Assembly (NCBI RefSeq): GCF_002216775.1
Contig: NZ_CP022315.1
Coordinates: 2,108,001 to 2,172,000, forward strand
Reading direction: 5' to 3'
Length of the DNA: 64,000 nucleotides
DNA from: Virgibacillus phasianinus
GTDB lineage: Bacteria > Bacillota > Bacilli > Bacillales > Amphibacillaceae
Shown here piece by piece: positions 45,488 through 55,256 of the stretch (positions are counted from its first letter, which is position 1; every line of letters starts with the position of its first letter). Under the pieces are notes generated by a model that did not search any database, was not told where the DNA came from, and worked only from the letters and a program-made list of their open reading frames with translations. A program made the translations under genes and the position numbers.

Positions 45488-47173
45488 ATGTTAAATGCAG
45501 AAAAAAGAAAAACTTTATATCTACTGATACCGGTTCTTTTAATACTTGTTGGATATGTGTTATATCCTTCAATTGAGACATTGATAAAAAGTTTTAAGAT
45601 AAACGGGGTATTTTCGCTCCAGAATTATACCGACTTTTTTGGTCCTAAAGCAGCAGCAAATTTACAGGCCTTATGGAACTCGGTCTATATATCATTGTTA
45701 TCTGTTTTCTTTAGTGCGTTAATTGGTGTTCCATTAGCATACATTTTTAACCGCTATGACTTTCCAGGACGCCAGTTTTTCTCGAATATTGCTATCATGC
45801 CCATTGTTCTACCATCGTTAGTGGGCGTTATGGCCTTCATGTTCCTATATGGTGAAGCTGGACTGGTCCCTAACTTTATTAAGGATGTATTAAATCTTTC
45901 TGAAATCCCATTTAGTATTGGTGGTGTCTCAGGTATCCTATTGGTCCACGCCTACACAATGTACCCGTACTTCTACATGACGACATCTTCAGCACTAAAC
46001 AATATCGATCCATCACTCGAAGAAGCCGCCTATAATTTGGGCTCTGGAAAGTCAAAGGTGTTTTGGAAAGTAACGTTTCCTTTATTGACCCCAGGCTTGG
46101 TTGCAGCTTCATTATTAGTATTTATGGTATCGATGGCATCTTTTAGTGCGCCATTTTTACTGGCTGGCGGATACCGTGTGTTAAGCTTGCAAATTTACTT
46201 TTCTAAAATCAATGGTGATTTAGAGATGGCCGCAACACAGTCCGTTATATTGTCTGTGGTATCTATTTCCTTCCTATTGTTTATGCGGTGGTATCAGGGC
46301 CGAAAAGACTATCGGATGGCTAGTAAAGGAATTGGGGCACATCGAAGTGAAGTAAATAATCCACTATTAAAGTGGTTTATGGTAACAATCGGTATTATTG
46401 CAATGGTTATTTTGTTATTACCACACGTTACGTTGTTGATCCTGTCTTTAGTTCCAGAAGGTGGGTGGACATGGCAGACCTATCCTCAGCAGTTTGGTTT
46501 GGAAAATTTTATTTTGTTATTCGAAGATCCCGATATCTGGGACCCTGTTAAAAACAGTTTAATTATGTCTGTTCTTGCATGTGCCGGTGTATTCGTATTT
46601 GGAATCATTACTTCTTATGCACTAGTTAAGCGTAGTTTCATAGGTAAGAACCTTCTGGATATCTTAGTTATGATTCCATGGGCATTACCAGCAACAGTTG
46701 TAGGTATGAATTTAATATTAGCATTTAATGAACCTTCTCCATTTTCATTTGGCAAAGTGTTGGTAGGTACATTTTGGATATTACCATTGGCTTACTTTGT
46801 TCGCTTTATTCCGTTAGTGGTGAGGTCCACTACGGCAGTGCTGGAACAAATGGATGACTCAATTGAAGAGGCGGCGCAGAACTTAGGTGCCAAATGGTTT
46901 TACACGTTTAGAAGAGTCGTTATTCCGATCATTATGCCAGGTGTTCTAAGTGGTACATTACTTGCATTTGTTCAGGCGGTAGGAGAATTTCCGACTTCTG
47001 TATTACTTTATACAATAGGAAACAGGCCGATATCAATTGAAATCATGAATCAACTAAGGATGTTTAACATTGGTCAGGCTGCCGCTTATGGGATGATTCA
47101 AGTTGGTCTAATAGCAATTGTTATGTATATTGCTTATAAGTTTTTTGGAGTTAAATCAGAGAATACATTATAA
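45488..47173 (+). CDS. Fused double-domain ABC permease (FbpB/ThiP type)
   Basis: 561 residues with twelve hydrophobic helices in two BPD_transp_1 halves. EAA loops occur at SLEEAAYNLGSGKSKVFWKVTFPLLTPG and SIEEAAQNLGAKWFYTFRRVVIPIIMPG. Fusion of both channel halves in one chain is typical of the iron/thiamine/phosphonate group. It forms the importer with the two upstream genes and is followed 27 bp later by the lyase. Confidence 0.93.
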   Translation: MLNAEKRKTLYLLIPVLLILVGYVLYPSIETLIKSFKINGVFSLQNYTDFFGPKAAANLQALWNSVYISLLSVFFSALIGVPLAYIFNRYDFPGRQFFSNIAIMPIVLPSLVGVMAFMFLYGEAGLVPNFIKDVLNLSEIPFSIGGVSGILLVHAYTMYPYFYMTTSSALNNIDPSLEEAAYNLGSGKSKVFWKVTFPLLTPGLVAASLLVFMVSMASFSAPFLLAGGYRVLSLQIYFSKINGDLEMAATQSVILSVVSISFLLFMRWYQGRKDYRMASKGIGAHRSEVNNPLLKWFMVTIGIIAMVILLLPHVTLLILSLVPEGGWTWQTYPQQFGLENFILLFEDPDIWDPVKNSLIMSVLACAGVFVFGIITSYALVKRSFIGKNLLDILVMIPWALPATVVGMNLILAFNEPSPFSFGKVLVGTFWILPLAYFVRFIPLVVRSTTAVLEQMDDSIEEAAQNLGAKWFYTFRRVVIPIIMPGVLSGTLLAFVQAVGEFPTSVLLYTIGNRPISIEIMNQLRMFNIGQAAAYGMIQVGLIAIVMYIAYKFFGVKSENTL

Positions 47174-47200
47174 TCAAAAGTCGATAAAGGTGGGTTTCTG

Positions 47201-48598
47201 ATGACGATAGATAAAAATAAGTTTGAAGCAAGTGAAGGTATTCATTTTCCTGGTAAAACCTATGTTGACTCATTATTGAAACCGGTATTTTACGACCAGA
47301 AAGAACATCTGTTTGACGCAATGTTTAAGATTCATAAAGCGCATACCACCATGCTGGCTGAACAGGGAATACTTACAAAAAACGAAGCTGAACAAATTCT
47401 GGAAGGTGTCAAACAGGTGGAAATACTTGATCGGAAGGAACTTGAATATTCGGCGGTATACGAGGATTTATTTTTCCTTGTGGAATCACAAATTGGTGAG
47501 CGCATTGGTGAAGAATTGGCAGGAAAGATGCACATTGCTAAAAGCAGGAATGATATGGGCGAGGCCATGTACAGAATCGTGATTCGAGAATATATTACCC
47601 AGGCGATTAGTGATGCTTCTCAGTTGTGTGAAGCAATTCTTTCCCAGGCAGAACAACATGTTGAGTCGATTATGCCGGCACATACCCATACACAGCCTGC
47701 ACAGCCAACAACGTTTGGACACTATTTGGTCGCCATCTATGACAGTTTGAAACGTGATATCAAAAGAATGGAGCATGCGTATCAAACAGTTAATCAATCT
47801 CCAATGGGTGCAGCGGCGATTACGACTACTGGTTTTCCAATTAATCGTGAACGAATGGTAGAGTTACTGGATTTTGATGGTCTAGTTGAAAATTCATATG
47901 ATGCAATAGGGGCTGGGGATTACTTGATGGAAGCCGCTCAGGCGTTGATAAGTCTGACAACAAATATGGGCAGATGGATACAGGAATTTTTACGGATGGC
48001 ATCAAAGGAAGTGGGACTACTGAGGGTATCTGATGCTTATGTTCAAATCAGCAGCATCATGCCGCAGAAGAGAAATCCCGTCTCAATTGAACATTCACGT
48101 GCCATTGCCAGCAGTGCGGCAGCGGAGGGAATGGCTGTATTACACATGATTCACAACACACCGTACGGAGATATAAATGATACAGAAGACGATTTACAGC
48201 CCCATATCTATAAAGGATATCGAAAAGGTATCCGTGTGTTGCGTCTTATGCGTGCTGTGATTATAACAATGCGTTTTAATAAAGAAAGAGCGCATCAACA
48301 AGCAAGGGAGAACATGATCACGATTACTGAACTAGCGGATGTACTCGCCCGGGACTATGGGGTTTCTTTCAGAAAGGCTCACCATAAAGCCAGTGTGATA
48401 GCACGCAGAGCAATCGAAATGAATAAGGAGTTATACGAAATATCCCTTGATCAAATTAATACATGGCTGAATGAAGTTCAATTAACTAAGCAGGATTGGG
48501 AACATATTATTGACCCCATATGCTTTGTTACCAGAAGAAACATCACAGGTGGCCCGAATCCGGATGTCGTTAGAGCAATGATTGAGGCGAGAAAGTAA
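47201..48598 (+). CDS. Argininosuccinate-lyase-family C-N lyase, paralogue with unknown substrate
   Basis: 465 residues of the fumarase/aspartase superfamily, nearest to ArgH by eye. Conserved regions: KMHIAKSRNDMGEAMYR (ArgH has GRSRND), AHTHTQPAQPTTFGHYL (ArgH usually THLQRAQP), and the catalytic serine loop ISSIMPQKRNPVSIEHSRA (usual form GSSxMPQKKNPD). The changes, the absence of argG and the ABC importer operon argue against arginine synthesis. The reaction type would be elimination of fumarate from an N-substituted aspartate. EDDS lyase, which opens an aminopolycarboxylate chelator, is a relative acting this way. AAAGGTGGG precedes the ATG. Confidence 0.82.
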   Translation: MTIDKNKFEASEGIHFPGKTYVDSLLKPVFYDQKEHLFDAMFKIHKAHTTMLAEQGILTKNEAEQILEGVKQVEILDRKELEYSAVYEDLFFLVESQIGERIGEELAGKMHIAKSRNDMGEAMYRIVIREYITQAISDASQLCEAILSQAEQHVESIMPAHTHTQPAQPTTFGHYLVAIYDSLKRDIKRMEHAYQTVNQSPMGAAAITTTGFPINRERMVELLDFDGLVENSYDAIGAGDYLMEAAQALISLTTNMGRWIQEFLRMASKEVGLLRVSDAYVQISSIMPQKRNPVSIEHSRAIASSAAAEGMAVLHMIHNTPYGDINDTEDDLQPHIYKGYRKGIRVLRLMRAVIITMRFNKERAHQQARENMITITELADVLARDYGVSFRKAHHKASVIARRAIEMNKELYEISLDQINTWLNEVQLTKQDWEHIIDPICFVTRRNITGGPNPDVVRAMIEARK

Positions 48599-48626
48599 AG
48601 TGTGCTTTTAAGGAGGTGAGTGTAAT

Positions 48627-48662
48627 TTGAATATAACTATTCTTATAAGTGGTTTCCGGTAA
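48627..48662 (+). CDS. Possible 11-codon peptide with a perfect ribosome binding site
   Basis: AAGGAGGTGA (48610-48619) is followed at 7 nt by TTG and the frame MNITILISGFR-stop. A perfect Shine-Dalgarno with no long gene behind it is unusual. It may be a leader peptide, translational coupling for the PIG-L gene 43 bp on, or the relic of a lost gene. Confidence 0.3.
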   Translation: MNITILISGFR

Positions 48663-48705
48663 ATAATCCTGTCACTGTACAAACTATTATGAAGGGAGAA
48701 ATTCT

Positions 48706-51216
48706 ATGAAAAAAATGATTTATTTGTTTCTCGTTCTATTTTTGCTTGTACCACTAATGACACCAACGAAATCAGAAGGAAAAGAAAAAATTAAGCAGGA
48801 TGTTGATCTTTGGAATACATTACAGCCACTTGACACTACACTAAGTTTTTTAAATACAGGCGCCCATCCCGATGATGAACGAAGTCACTTGCTCGCCTAC
48901 CTTTCTAGAGGTCTTGGAATAAGGACCGCAAGTCTTATTGCTAATCGCGGGGAAGGTGGACAAAATGAAATAGGCAAGGAACTTGGTAATGCGCTAGGTA
49001 TCATTCGTTCAAACGAATTGATTGAAGCATCCAAGGTTACTGGTGTAGAGGTATTTCACTTGAGTAAGACAACTAGTGATCCCATTTATGATTTCGGTTT
49101 TTCAAAAAGTCCAGATGAAACATTGGAAAAGTGGGGAAGAGAGCTAACCTACAAGCGCTTTATTCATCGACTACGAACCAATAAACCCGATATACTCTTC
49201 ACATCATTTTTAGATGTTGACACTCAACACGGAAACCACAGAGCAATAAATCAACTTACAAGAAAAGCTTTTGAAGATGCGGCGGATCCAACCGTGTTTC
49301 CAGAACAACTTGAAGAAGATGGCCTTACAACCTGGCAGGTGAAAAAACTATACCTTCCTGCAGAATCAGACAATGCGACTACATCGATAGAAATAGGGAT
49401 GTATGATCCTATCTATGGAATGACATATCCACAACTAGGTGAGAAATCCCGCTATCTTCATAAGAGTCAGGGCATGGGAAATGACATTCCCGCAGGTCCA
49501 GAGACAGTTAACCTAAGGCTTGCCAAGTCAGTAAAAGATATTCCTGCCGAAGAAGATCTTTTTGATGGACTAGCTTACGACTTCTCGGAAATCGCTAGTC
49601 AATTAAATGATAAACCATTGCAGGCTAAACTTAATCATTTCCAAAAGACGCTTGAGAAAGTTATTGATCAATACCCGAATCGTGATAAGGCCCTAAAAAA
49701 ATCACATATAGCCCTTAATGAAGCAAGAAAACTAGAATCCAAAATTGGTAATAGTGATTTAGAGGAAAAAGTTAAAGAGGATATCTTGTTTCGAGTTGAT
49801 GTAAAGCAGCAACAGCTTGCTGAAGTAAGTAAAGTTGCCTCCAACTTGAAAGTCGAGACAAAAGTGAAAGATGCTACACTGGTTCAGAATGGGCAAACAA
49901 AGGTTACCGTTTCACTTGAAAATAAAGGTAAGCATTCTTTGAAAAACATTAACCCAACGTTAAGTCTGCCAGAAGGATGGACCATGGATGGCGCGGTTAA
50001 TCCATTCCATCTAAAGGCTGGAGAAAAAAAGACCATTGAATTTACCGTTTATATCCCTGACGATTCCGATTACTTTAAACCTTATGAGGATCCATCAATC
50101 CATTCAGAGGTATCTTATTCAGTAGGGCCAACGACGGTTGAACAGAGTTACCAAACAGACGCAACTGTTGCAGTCTTGCCAGACGTATCTGTTCAGGTTA
50201 ATCCAAGTAAGTTAGTAGTTAATACATTGGATATTCCAGAACAAATCACTGTGGAATCAGAGGTTCAAAATAATACGAATGGAGCGCTTGATGCATCTGT
50301 CAGTCTTGATGTTCCGGAAGGCTGGGCAGTTAAACCAGAAGCTGCACCAGTTACATTTGAAATTGAAGGTGAAACAAAAAACGTCTCATTTACTGTTTCA
50401 CCAGGGACTGATGTAAGTAAAGGTGATTTTTCAATCGATCCAATTGTAAATGTAAACGGAAAATCATTAAGCACATATGTACAGAAAATCCAATATGATC
50501 ATATTGATACTTCCTATTACCTTTATCCTGCCAAGGTTGAAGGAGTGGCATTTGATTTAAATTTACCTGAATCGTTAAAGGTAGGATATATCGATAGTGG
50601 GTTTGATAAAGTGGCGGGCCGTTTGCAGGGAATTGGTATGGATGTTACCAAATTAGAGCAAGAAGATCTTCAAACTGGTGATCTATCCCAGTACGATACC
50701 ATCGTTACTGGCGTCAGGGCCTATCTCTCTCGTGAAGATTTAAGAAATAACAATGAGCGATTGCTGCAGTACGTAGAGGACGGCGGGCACCTTGTTGTCC
50801 AATATAATAAACCTTGGGATAACTGGGATCCTGAAAAGACTAGTCCATACAAGCTAGTAATCGGTCAGCCTTCCATCGAATGGCGTGTAACGAAGGAAGA
50901 AGCTGAGGTTAACGTGTTGAAACCGAATCATCCGTTGTTTAATTATCCAAACAATATAACCGAGAGTGACTGGTCCAATTGGGTTCAGGAACGTGGATTA
51001 TATTTCCCAATGGAATGGGATGACAGGTTTGAAACATTTGTCAGTATGGCTGATCCGAATGAAGAGCCATTTAATGGTGGCATTTTAATGGCAGAATACG
51101 GTGAAGGAACATATTTATATACCAATCTTGTCTGGTACCGTCAAATTCAAAATCAGGTACCTGGTGGATATCGTATTTTCAGTAACCTGTTAAGTTATCC
51201 ACTCTACGAAGAATAG
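48706..51216 (+). CDS. Secreted PIG-L (LmbE) family deacetylase with NEW3-type domain
   Basis: 836 residues with signal peptide (hydrophobic about 3-20). The N-terminal PIG-L domain (about 45-270) has the zinc motif LNTGAHPDDERSH and the second His in DTQHGNHRAINQL. Then come a helical linker (about 300-370), two Ig-like segments (about 380-620, the first NEW3-like: LKNINPTLSLPEGWTMDG and LKAGEKKTIEFTVYIP), and a C-terminal ThuA/glutaminase-like alpha/beta domain (YDTIVTGVRAYLSREDLR, LLQYVEDGGHLVVQYN). PIG-L enzymes remove N-acetyl groups from amino-sugars or derivatives; this one would act outside the cell. It follows the C-N lyase and ends at a terminator. Substrate unknown. Confidence 0.85.
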   Translation: MKKMIYLFLVLFLLVPLMTPTKSEGKEKIKQDVDLWNTLQPLDTTLSFLNTGAHPDDERSHLLAYLSRGLGIRTASLIANRGEGGQNEIGKELGNALGIIRSNELIEASKVTGVEVFHLSKTTSDPIYDFGFSKSPDETLEKWGRELTYKRFIHRLRTNKPDILFTSFLDVDTQHGNHRAINQLTRKAFEDAADPTVFPEQLEEDGLTTWQVKKLYLPAESDNATTSIEIGMYDPIYGMTYPQLGEKSRYLHKSQGMGNDIPAGPETVNLRLAKSVKDIPAEEDLFDGLAYDFSEIASQLNDKPLQAKLNHFQKTLEKVIDQYPNRDKALKKSHIALNEARKLESKIGNSDLEEKVKEDILFRVDVKQQQLAEVSKVASNLKVETKVKDATLVQNGQTKVTVSLENKGKHSLKNINPTLSLPEGWTMDGAVNPFHLKAGEKKTIEFTVYIPDDSDYFKPYEDPSIHSEVSYSVGPTTVEQSYQTDATVAVLPDVSVQVNPSKLVVNTLDIPEQITVESEVQNNTNGALDASVSLDVPEGWAVKPEAAPVTFEIEGETKNVSFTVSPGTDVSKGDFSIDPIVNVNGKSLSTYVQKIQYDHIDTSYYLYPAKVEGVAFDLNLPESLKVGYIDSGFDKVAGRLQGIGMDVTKLEQEDLQTGDLSQYDTIVTGVRAYLSREDLRNNNERLLQYVEDGGHLVVQYNKPWDNWDPEKTSPYKLVIGQPSIEWRVTKEEAEVNVLKPNHPLFNYPNNITESDWSNWVQERGLYFPMEWDDRFETFVSMADPNEEPFNGGILMAEYGEGTYLYTNLVWYRQIQNQVPGGYRIFSNLLSYPLYEE

Positions 51217-51225
51217 TTATTAGGA

Positions 51226-51268
51226 AAAAAACACCCCTGATTGGTCAATTACACTCAGGGGTGTTTCC
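51226..51268. terminator. Bidirectional terminator after the PIG-L gene
   Basis: AAACACCCCTGA / TCAGGGGTGTTT, 12-bp perfect stem, A-run before and T's after; shared by convergent genes. Confidence 0.88.
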
Positions 51269-51278
51269 ATGTTTAGAA

Positions 51279-52351
51279 CTATGCCGCTTCCTGCCTTTCC
51301 TTTTTCGCTGCCGGCATTTTAATCGATGAGTATACAAGTGCAAAAATCAGGAATAGTCCCAGGTATCCAATAAGTGGATAAAATAGGGAAACGAGGTCAG
51401 TAAAGCCGACAAAGCTTGCTGCGAAGGCAACAACCATTGTAATTGTCACAAACACCTTAAATTTCTTAGTCCCCATTTTTGTAAAGCGTGCCCCAAACGC
51501 ATAGAACATGCTTACCGCTGTGTTGAAAATCATACCAAACAGAATTAATGAATATATTACAGCAAGGACAGGAGAAATCTCGTCAACAATAGCCAGCATT
51601 GGCATATCGAAACTTGCTACGGTATCCACCTTTGAGTAGATTGCCAGATGGCTTAATATAATCATAATTCCTAGACCAAGTCCCCGAGGAGTCCCCCGTA
51701 TTTCGCTGCTTTTTCATCACGTTCAGCACCACCCATTACAAGTGACATGGACGCACCAACGGCTATATTAAAGGAAACATAATTGATTCCCGAAATGAAC
51801 CAGTTCGGAAGCGATGATGGCTGTTCTTTGGCAATTGGATTAAGTGACATAAAAGAGACATCCAATGTGAACAGGCTGTATACGGAAACGAGAATTACGC
51901 CAACAATAAGGAATGGTGTGATACTGCCAATAATGGCAACCACGCGGTCAACATTCAGCATAATGGTTAGAATAACCAGAACCGTCATCAGAATAACACC
52001 AACAATTGTCGGCAGGCCGAACTGCTGATCAAGAATAGAGCCGGCTCCTGCGATCATGACAACCCCTACCCCAAATAAGGTAAAGATAATGATGTAGTCC
52101 ACAATAACTCCAAGAACCCGCCATCCACTAATTTTATAAACAGCATCCTTATGTGATTTTGTTTGCAAACGACTGCCAAGACTTGTAAGTGTCATGCCAA
52201 GATAGGCAAATAATGCGGTCGAAATAATTGCCCCGACCGTCCCAATCAGCCCAAAGCTAGTAAAATATTGTAGCACCTCTTGTCCTGATGCGAAACCCGC
52301 ACCGACAATAATCCCGATAAAAGCGCTTCCAATCTTTAATATTTTTTTCAT
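51279..52351 (-). pseudogene. YkvI-family permease, broken by a one-base frameshift
   Basis: Two abutting frames together make one permease of about 357 residues with ten hydrophobic helices. The first part starts KKILKIGSAFIGIIVGAGFASGQEVLQYF and runs to KYGGLLGDLV-stop. The second resumes with MIILSHLAIYSKVDTVASFDMPMLAIV. Adding one G in the G4 run (plus-strand C4 at 51682-51685) restores GGLLGGLGLGIMIILSHLAIY. The damage is a single-base deletion in a homopolymer, so it is a recent mutation, slippage or sequencing error. The family is of amino-acid/APC type with unknown substrate. Divergent from adeR; an ATG with GGAGG upstream is present. Confidence 0.82.
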
Positions 52352-52466
52352 GATGTATAACCTCCAAAGCAGATGATGTATAATATCAAATTTTGTCTAA
52401 ATTTGCGCATTCTTTATTTTACCAAACTTTTTGTGAAAGTCCACTTATTTTGTTAAGGATTTAATC

Positions 52467-52514
52467 ACCGAAATATGGTATTCTAAAGGTCAAACCTAAA
52501 ACGTACCGAAATAT
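52467..52514 (+). promoter_or_regulatory. Direct repeats ACCGAAATAT upstream of adeR
   Basis: ACCGAAATAT occurs at 52467-52476 and 52505-52514, in the shared region between the YkvI-type gene and adeR. Spacing of 38 bp suggests a binding site for a dimeric regulator; which one is unknown. Confidence 0.4.
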
Positions 52515-52542
52515 TTTTCAGATTGAATGGAGGGAAACTTTC

Positions 52543-53790
52543 ATGGATTCATCCGGCCACTCAGAATTATTTAAAGACGACATTGATTCGCTGGAAGGCT
52601 TGGCAGACCGTATCGGAAAAGTTCTCGATTGTCCGATTACGATAGAAGATGCCAACCATCGTATAATTTCATACAGTACTCATGAGGAAAATGTAGATGA
52701 CGCGAGGGTTGCCACCATTGTCAGACGGAAAGTTCCGGAGAATGTCATCAACAGCCTTTGGAAACATGGCGTGATGGCTCAACTATTCGAACAGGAAGAG
52801 CCGGTGATTGTCCCGGCAATTGATGAGGTCGGTTTAGGAAATCGGATTGCCGTATCAGTGTGGAAAAATAATGAGGTGCTCGGATTCATTTGGGCCCAAA
52901 CAACAGACAAACAATTTAATGAAGATAAATTAAAATTGCTCAAAGAAGCATCCAGACTAGTCCAAAAACAATTACAGAAGCACCAGATTAGAAAAAGAAA
53001 AGCAGAGGAAAGCTATCAGGAATTCTTTTGGCAGCTGTTGACTGGGCATGTTTCACAAAAGGATGTAATTGACCGCCAGGCGAAAAGGTTTGGTTTGCAG
53101 CTTGATGGCAGCCTGGCCATTGCCTTAATCGAATACGATTGTGATGTTACCCAAACAATTGAAAAACATTCCTATTATCTGACGGAAACACTGCAACTTG
53201 TTCAGGTCGTTTGCCGGGTGTTTGATCAAAATCAGCTCATTCTGCTAATTCGGCTGCAATCGGAAGACAACGCAATCAAGGTTCTGAATCAGTTTATTGG
53301 AAACTTCATTCATAAAATTACAGAACGATTGCAGATTAATCATGTGAAAGGTTCATTTGGCACCATTTATAATGGGGCACAGCATATCAAGGACAGTTAT
53401 ATCCATGCCTTAAAAGTGCTGGAACAGAAGGAACAATTTCCAATGGAGCTCGCCAGCATTTATAGCTACCAGGAACTCGGTATTTATCAATTTCTTAATG
53501 AACTATATCAAATCAGGAATCGGGATCATTACCAGAATTATTCGATTGAAAGGCTGCGAAACTATGATTTAAAACACCATACTAATCTGTTGACTACCTT
53601 AACTGTTTATCTGGAATGTGATAGCAATGTTCATCGGGCAGCCAAATCCATCCACGTCCATACTAATACATTAAACTACCGTCTGAAAAGGATTGTAGAA
53701 ATTGCGGAAATTGATCTAAAGGACCCGAATCAAAAAATAACATTATATTTGGATTTAAAGCTCGAAAACATGCGAAGGGATGATATGTGA
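52543..53790 (+). CDS. adeR: PucR-family activator of alanine dehydrogenase (AdeR-like)
   Basis: 415 residues: N-terminal GAF-like sensory domain (about 15-150), a central GGDEF-like/CdaR region (about 165-290), and the C-terminal PucR HTH_30 (YLECDSNVHRAAKSIHVHTNTLNYRLKRIVEIAEIDL). In B. subtilis AdeR activates ald in response to alanine and the genes are adjacent; here ald follows at 101 bp, which supports the name. GGAGGGAAA precedes the ATG. Confidence 0.87.
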   Translation: MDSSGHSELFKDDIDSLEGLADRIGKVLDCPITIEDANHRIISYSTHEENVDDARVATIVRRKVPENVINSLWKHGVMAQLFEQEEPVIVPAIDEVGLGNRIAVSVWKNNEVLGFIWAQTTDKQFNEDKLKLLKEASRLVQKQLQKHQIRKRKAEESYQEFFWQLLTGHVSQKDVIDRQAKRFGLQLDGSLAIALIEYDCDVTQTIEKHSYYLTETLQLVQVVCRVFDQNQLILLIRLQSEDNAIKVLNQFIGNFIHKITERLQINHVKGSFGTIYNGAQHIKDSYIHALKVLEQKEQFPMELASIYSYQELGIYQFLNELYQIRNRDHYQNYSIERLRNYDLKHHTNLLTTLTVYLECDSNVHRAAKSIHVHTNTLNYRLKRIVEIAEIDLKDPNQKITLYLDLKLENMRRDDM

Positions 53791-53891
53791 TTTTACACAA
53801 ATTGTCCCTTCTATTTTTAGCTTTCTACATAAAGAAAAATGGCTTCTGTGGGAATATAATAGATATAAATTGAGCAATAGGGGGAATTATG

Positions 53892-55019
53892 ATGATTATT
53901 GGTGTTCCAAAGGAAATTAAAAATAACGAAAACCGAGTAGCCATGACACCTGCAGGGGTTGTCAATTTATTAAAGGCTGGACATCGTGTCATTATCGAAG
54001 CAGATGCTGGTCTGGGCAGTAACTTTACGAACGAAGAGTATAAAGCAGCTGGTGCTGAAATCATTGAAAGCGCTTCAGATGTTTGGGGCCAAGCAGAAAT
54101 GATTATGAAAGTTAAAGAACCACTTTCAGCTGAGTACGGCTATTTCCGTAAAGGCTTAATTTTATTTACGTACCTGCATCTAGCAGCGGAACCAGAATTA
54201 ACTAAAGCTTTAGTTGATAATGAAGTGACAGCAATTGCTTATGAAACAGTAACAGTAAACAATACATTGCCATTGCTTTCCCCAATGAGTGAAGTTGCCG
54301 GGCGTATGGCATCACAAATTGGTGCACAGTTCCTTGAGAAGTTTTATGGTGGGAAAGGAATTCTGTTAAGTGGTGTGCCTGGTGTGAAACGTGGAAAAGT
54401 CACTGTTATTGGCGGTGGAATGGTTGGAACAAACGCTGCGAAAATTGCAGTCGGCCTTGGGGCAGATGTTACCATTATCGACCTGAATCCAACACGTTTG
54501 CGTCAACTTGAAGATATCTTCGGTACGAGTGTACAAACATTAATGTCAAATCCATATAATATAGCAGAAGCAGTTAAAGAATCTGATTTGGTAATTGGCT
54601 CTGTATTAATTCCTGGTGCAAAAGCGCCTAAGCTTGTAACAGAAGAAATGGTTAAATCCATGCAGCCTGGTTCTGTTGTTGTTGACGTAGCTATTGACCA
54701 AGGTGGTAACTTTGAAACAGTTGACCATATTACAACACATGACGATCCAATCTATGAAAAACATGGTGTGCTTCATTATGCAGTTGCAAACATGCCTGGT
54801 GCTGTACCACGTACATCAACGATTGCATTAACGAATGTAACCATTCCTTATGCAGCACAAATCGCTACAAAAGGTGCCATTAAAGCAATTAACGAAAACC
54901 CGGCAATTAAATCCGGCGTGAACGTACTAAATGGCAAAGTTACATTTGAAGCAGTAGCACATGATCTTGGCTACGACTATGCAACAGTCGAAGAGGCTAT
55001 TGAACTAGCATTTGCTTAA
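53892..55019 (+). CDS. ald: Alanine dehydrogenase
   Basis: 375 residues beginning [23 protein letters not shown], nearly identical to the Bacillus enzyme start. Catalytic Lys in [16 protein letters not shown], His in [10 protein letters not shown], and NAD fold [28 protein letters not shown]. It converts L-alanine to pyruvate and ammonium with NAD+, important for growth on alanine and for sporulation. AGGGGGA lies upstream; the first of two ATGs is at 53889. The leader has a perfect TATAAT (53855-53860) but no -35 match, as expected for an activator-dependent promoter. Confidence 0.97.
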   Translation: MIIGVPKEIKNNENRVAMTPAGVVNLLKAGHRVIIEADAGLGSNFTNEEYKAAGAEIIESASDVWGQAEMIMKVKEPLSAEYGYFRKGLILFTYLHLAAEPELTKALVDNEVTAIAYETVTVNNTLPLLSPMSEVAGRMASQIGAQFLEKFYGGKGILLSGVPGVKRGKVTVIGGGMVGTNAAKIAVGLGADVTIIDLNPTRLRQLEDIFGTSVQTLMSNPYNIAEAVKESDLVIGSVLIPGAKAPKLVTEEMVKSMQPGSVVVDVAIDQGGNFETVDHITTHDDPIYEKHGVLHYAVANMPGAVPRTSTIALTNVTIPYAAQIATKGAIKAINENPAIKSGVNVLNGKVTFEAVAHDLGYDYATVEEAIELAFA

Positions 55020-55040
55020 GATTGCAGACACAATATTTTT

Positions 55041-55084
55041 AAAAAGTCGCTGATTTATTCTATAAATCTAGCGGCTTTTTTTTT
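55041..55084 (+). terminator. Terminator after ald
   Basis: AAGTCGCTGATTTAT / ATAAATCTAGCGGCTT stem with one bulge, then T9. Confidence 0.85.
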
Positions 55085-55256
55085 CGTTTTACAATTTTTG
55101 ATATAAATTTACATGATTTTTTGTTATACTTAAGGGCGGTACTAAAATTTATAGGACTAAAGTATAAAAAATCTAAGGGATCTGCCATTATTTTTGGTGA
55201 TAGCCAGGATTTTCAAATAGGTATTAAGTAATAAATTGGAACTGGGGTATGTAGGT

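Noticed and set aside
47201-48598. Naming the lyase argH
   Set aside because: Catalytic-loop and THLQRAQP-type motifs differ from usual ArgH, there is no argG, and it is in an ABC importer operon.
48706-51216. PIG-L gene as a bacillithiol (BshB) enzyme
   Set aside because: It has a signal peptide and large extra domains, unlike the small cytosolic BshB proteins.
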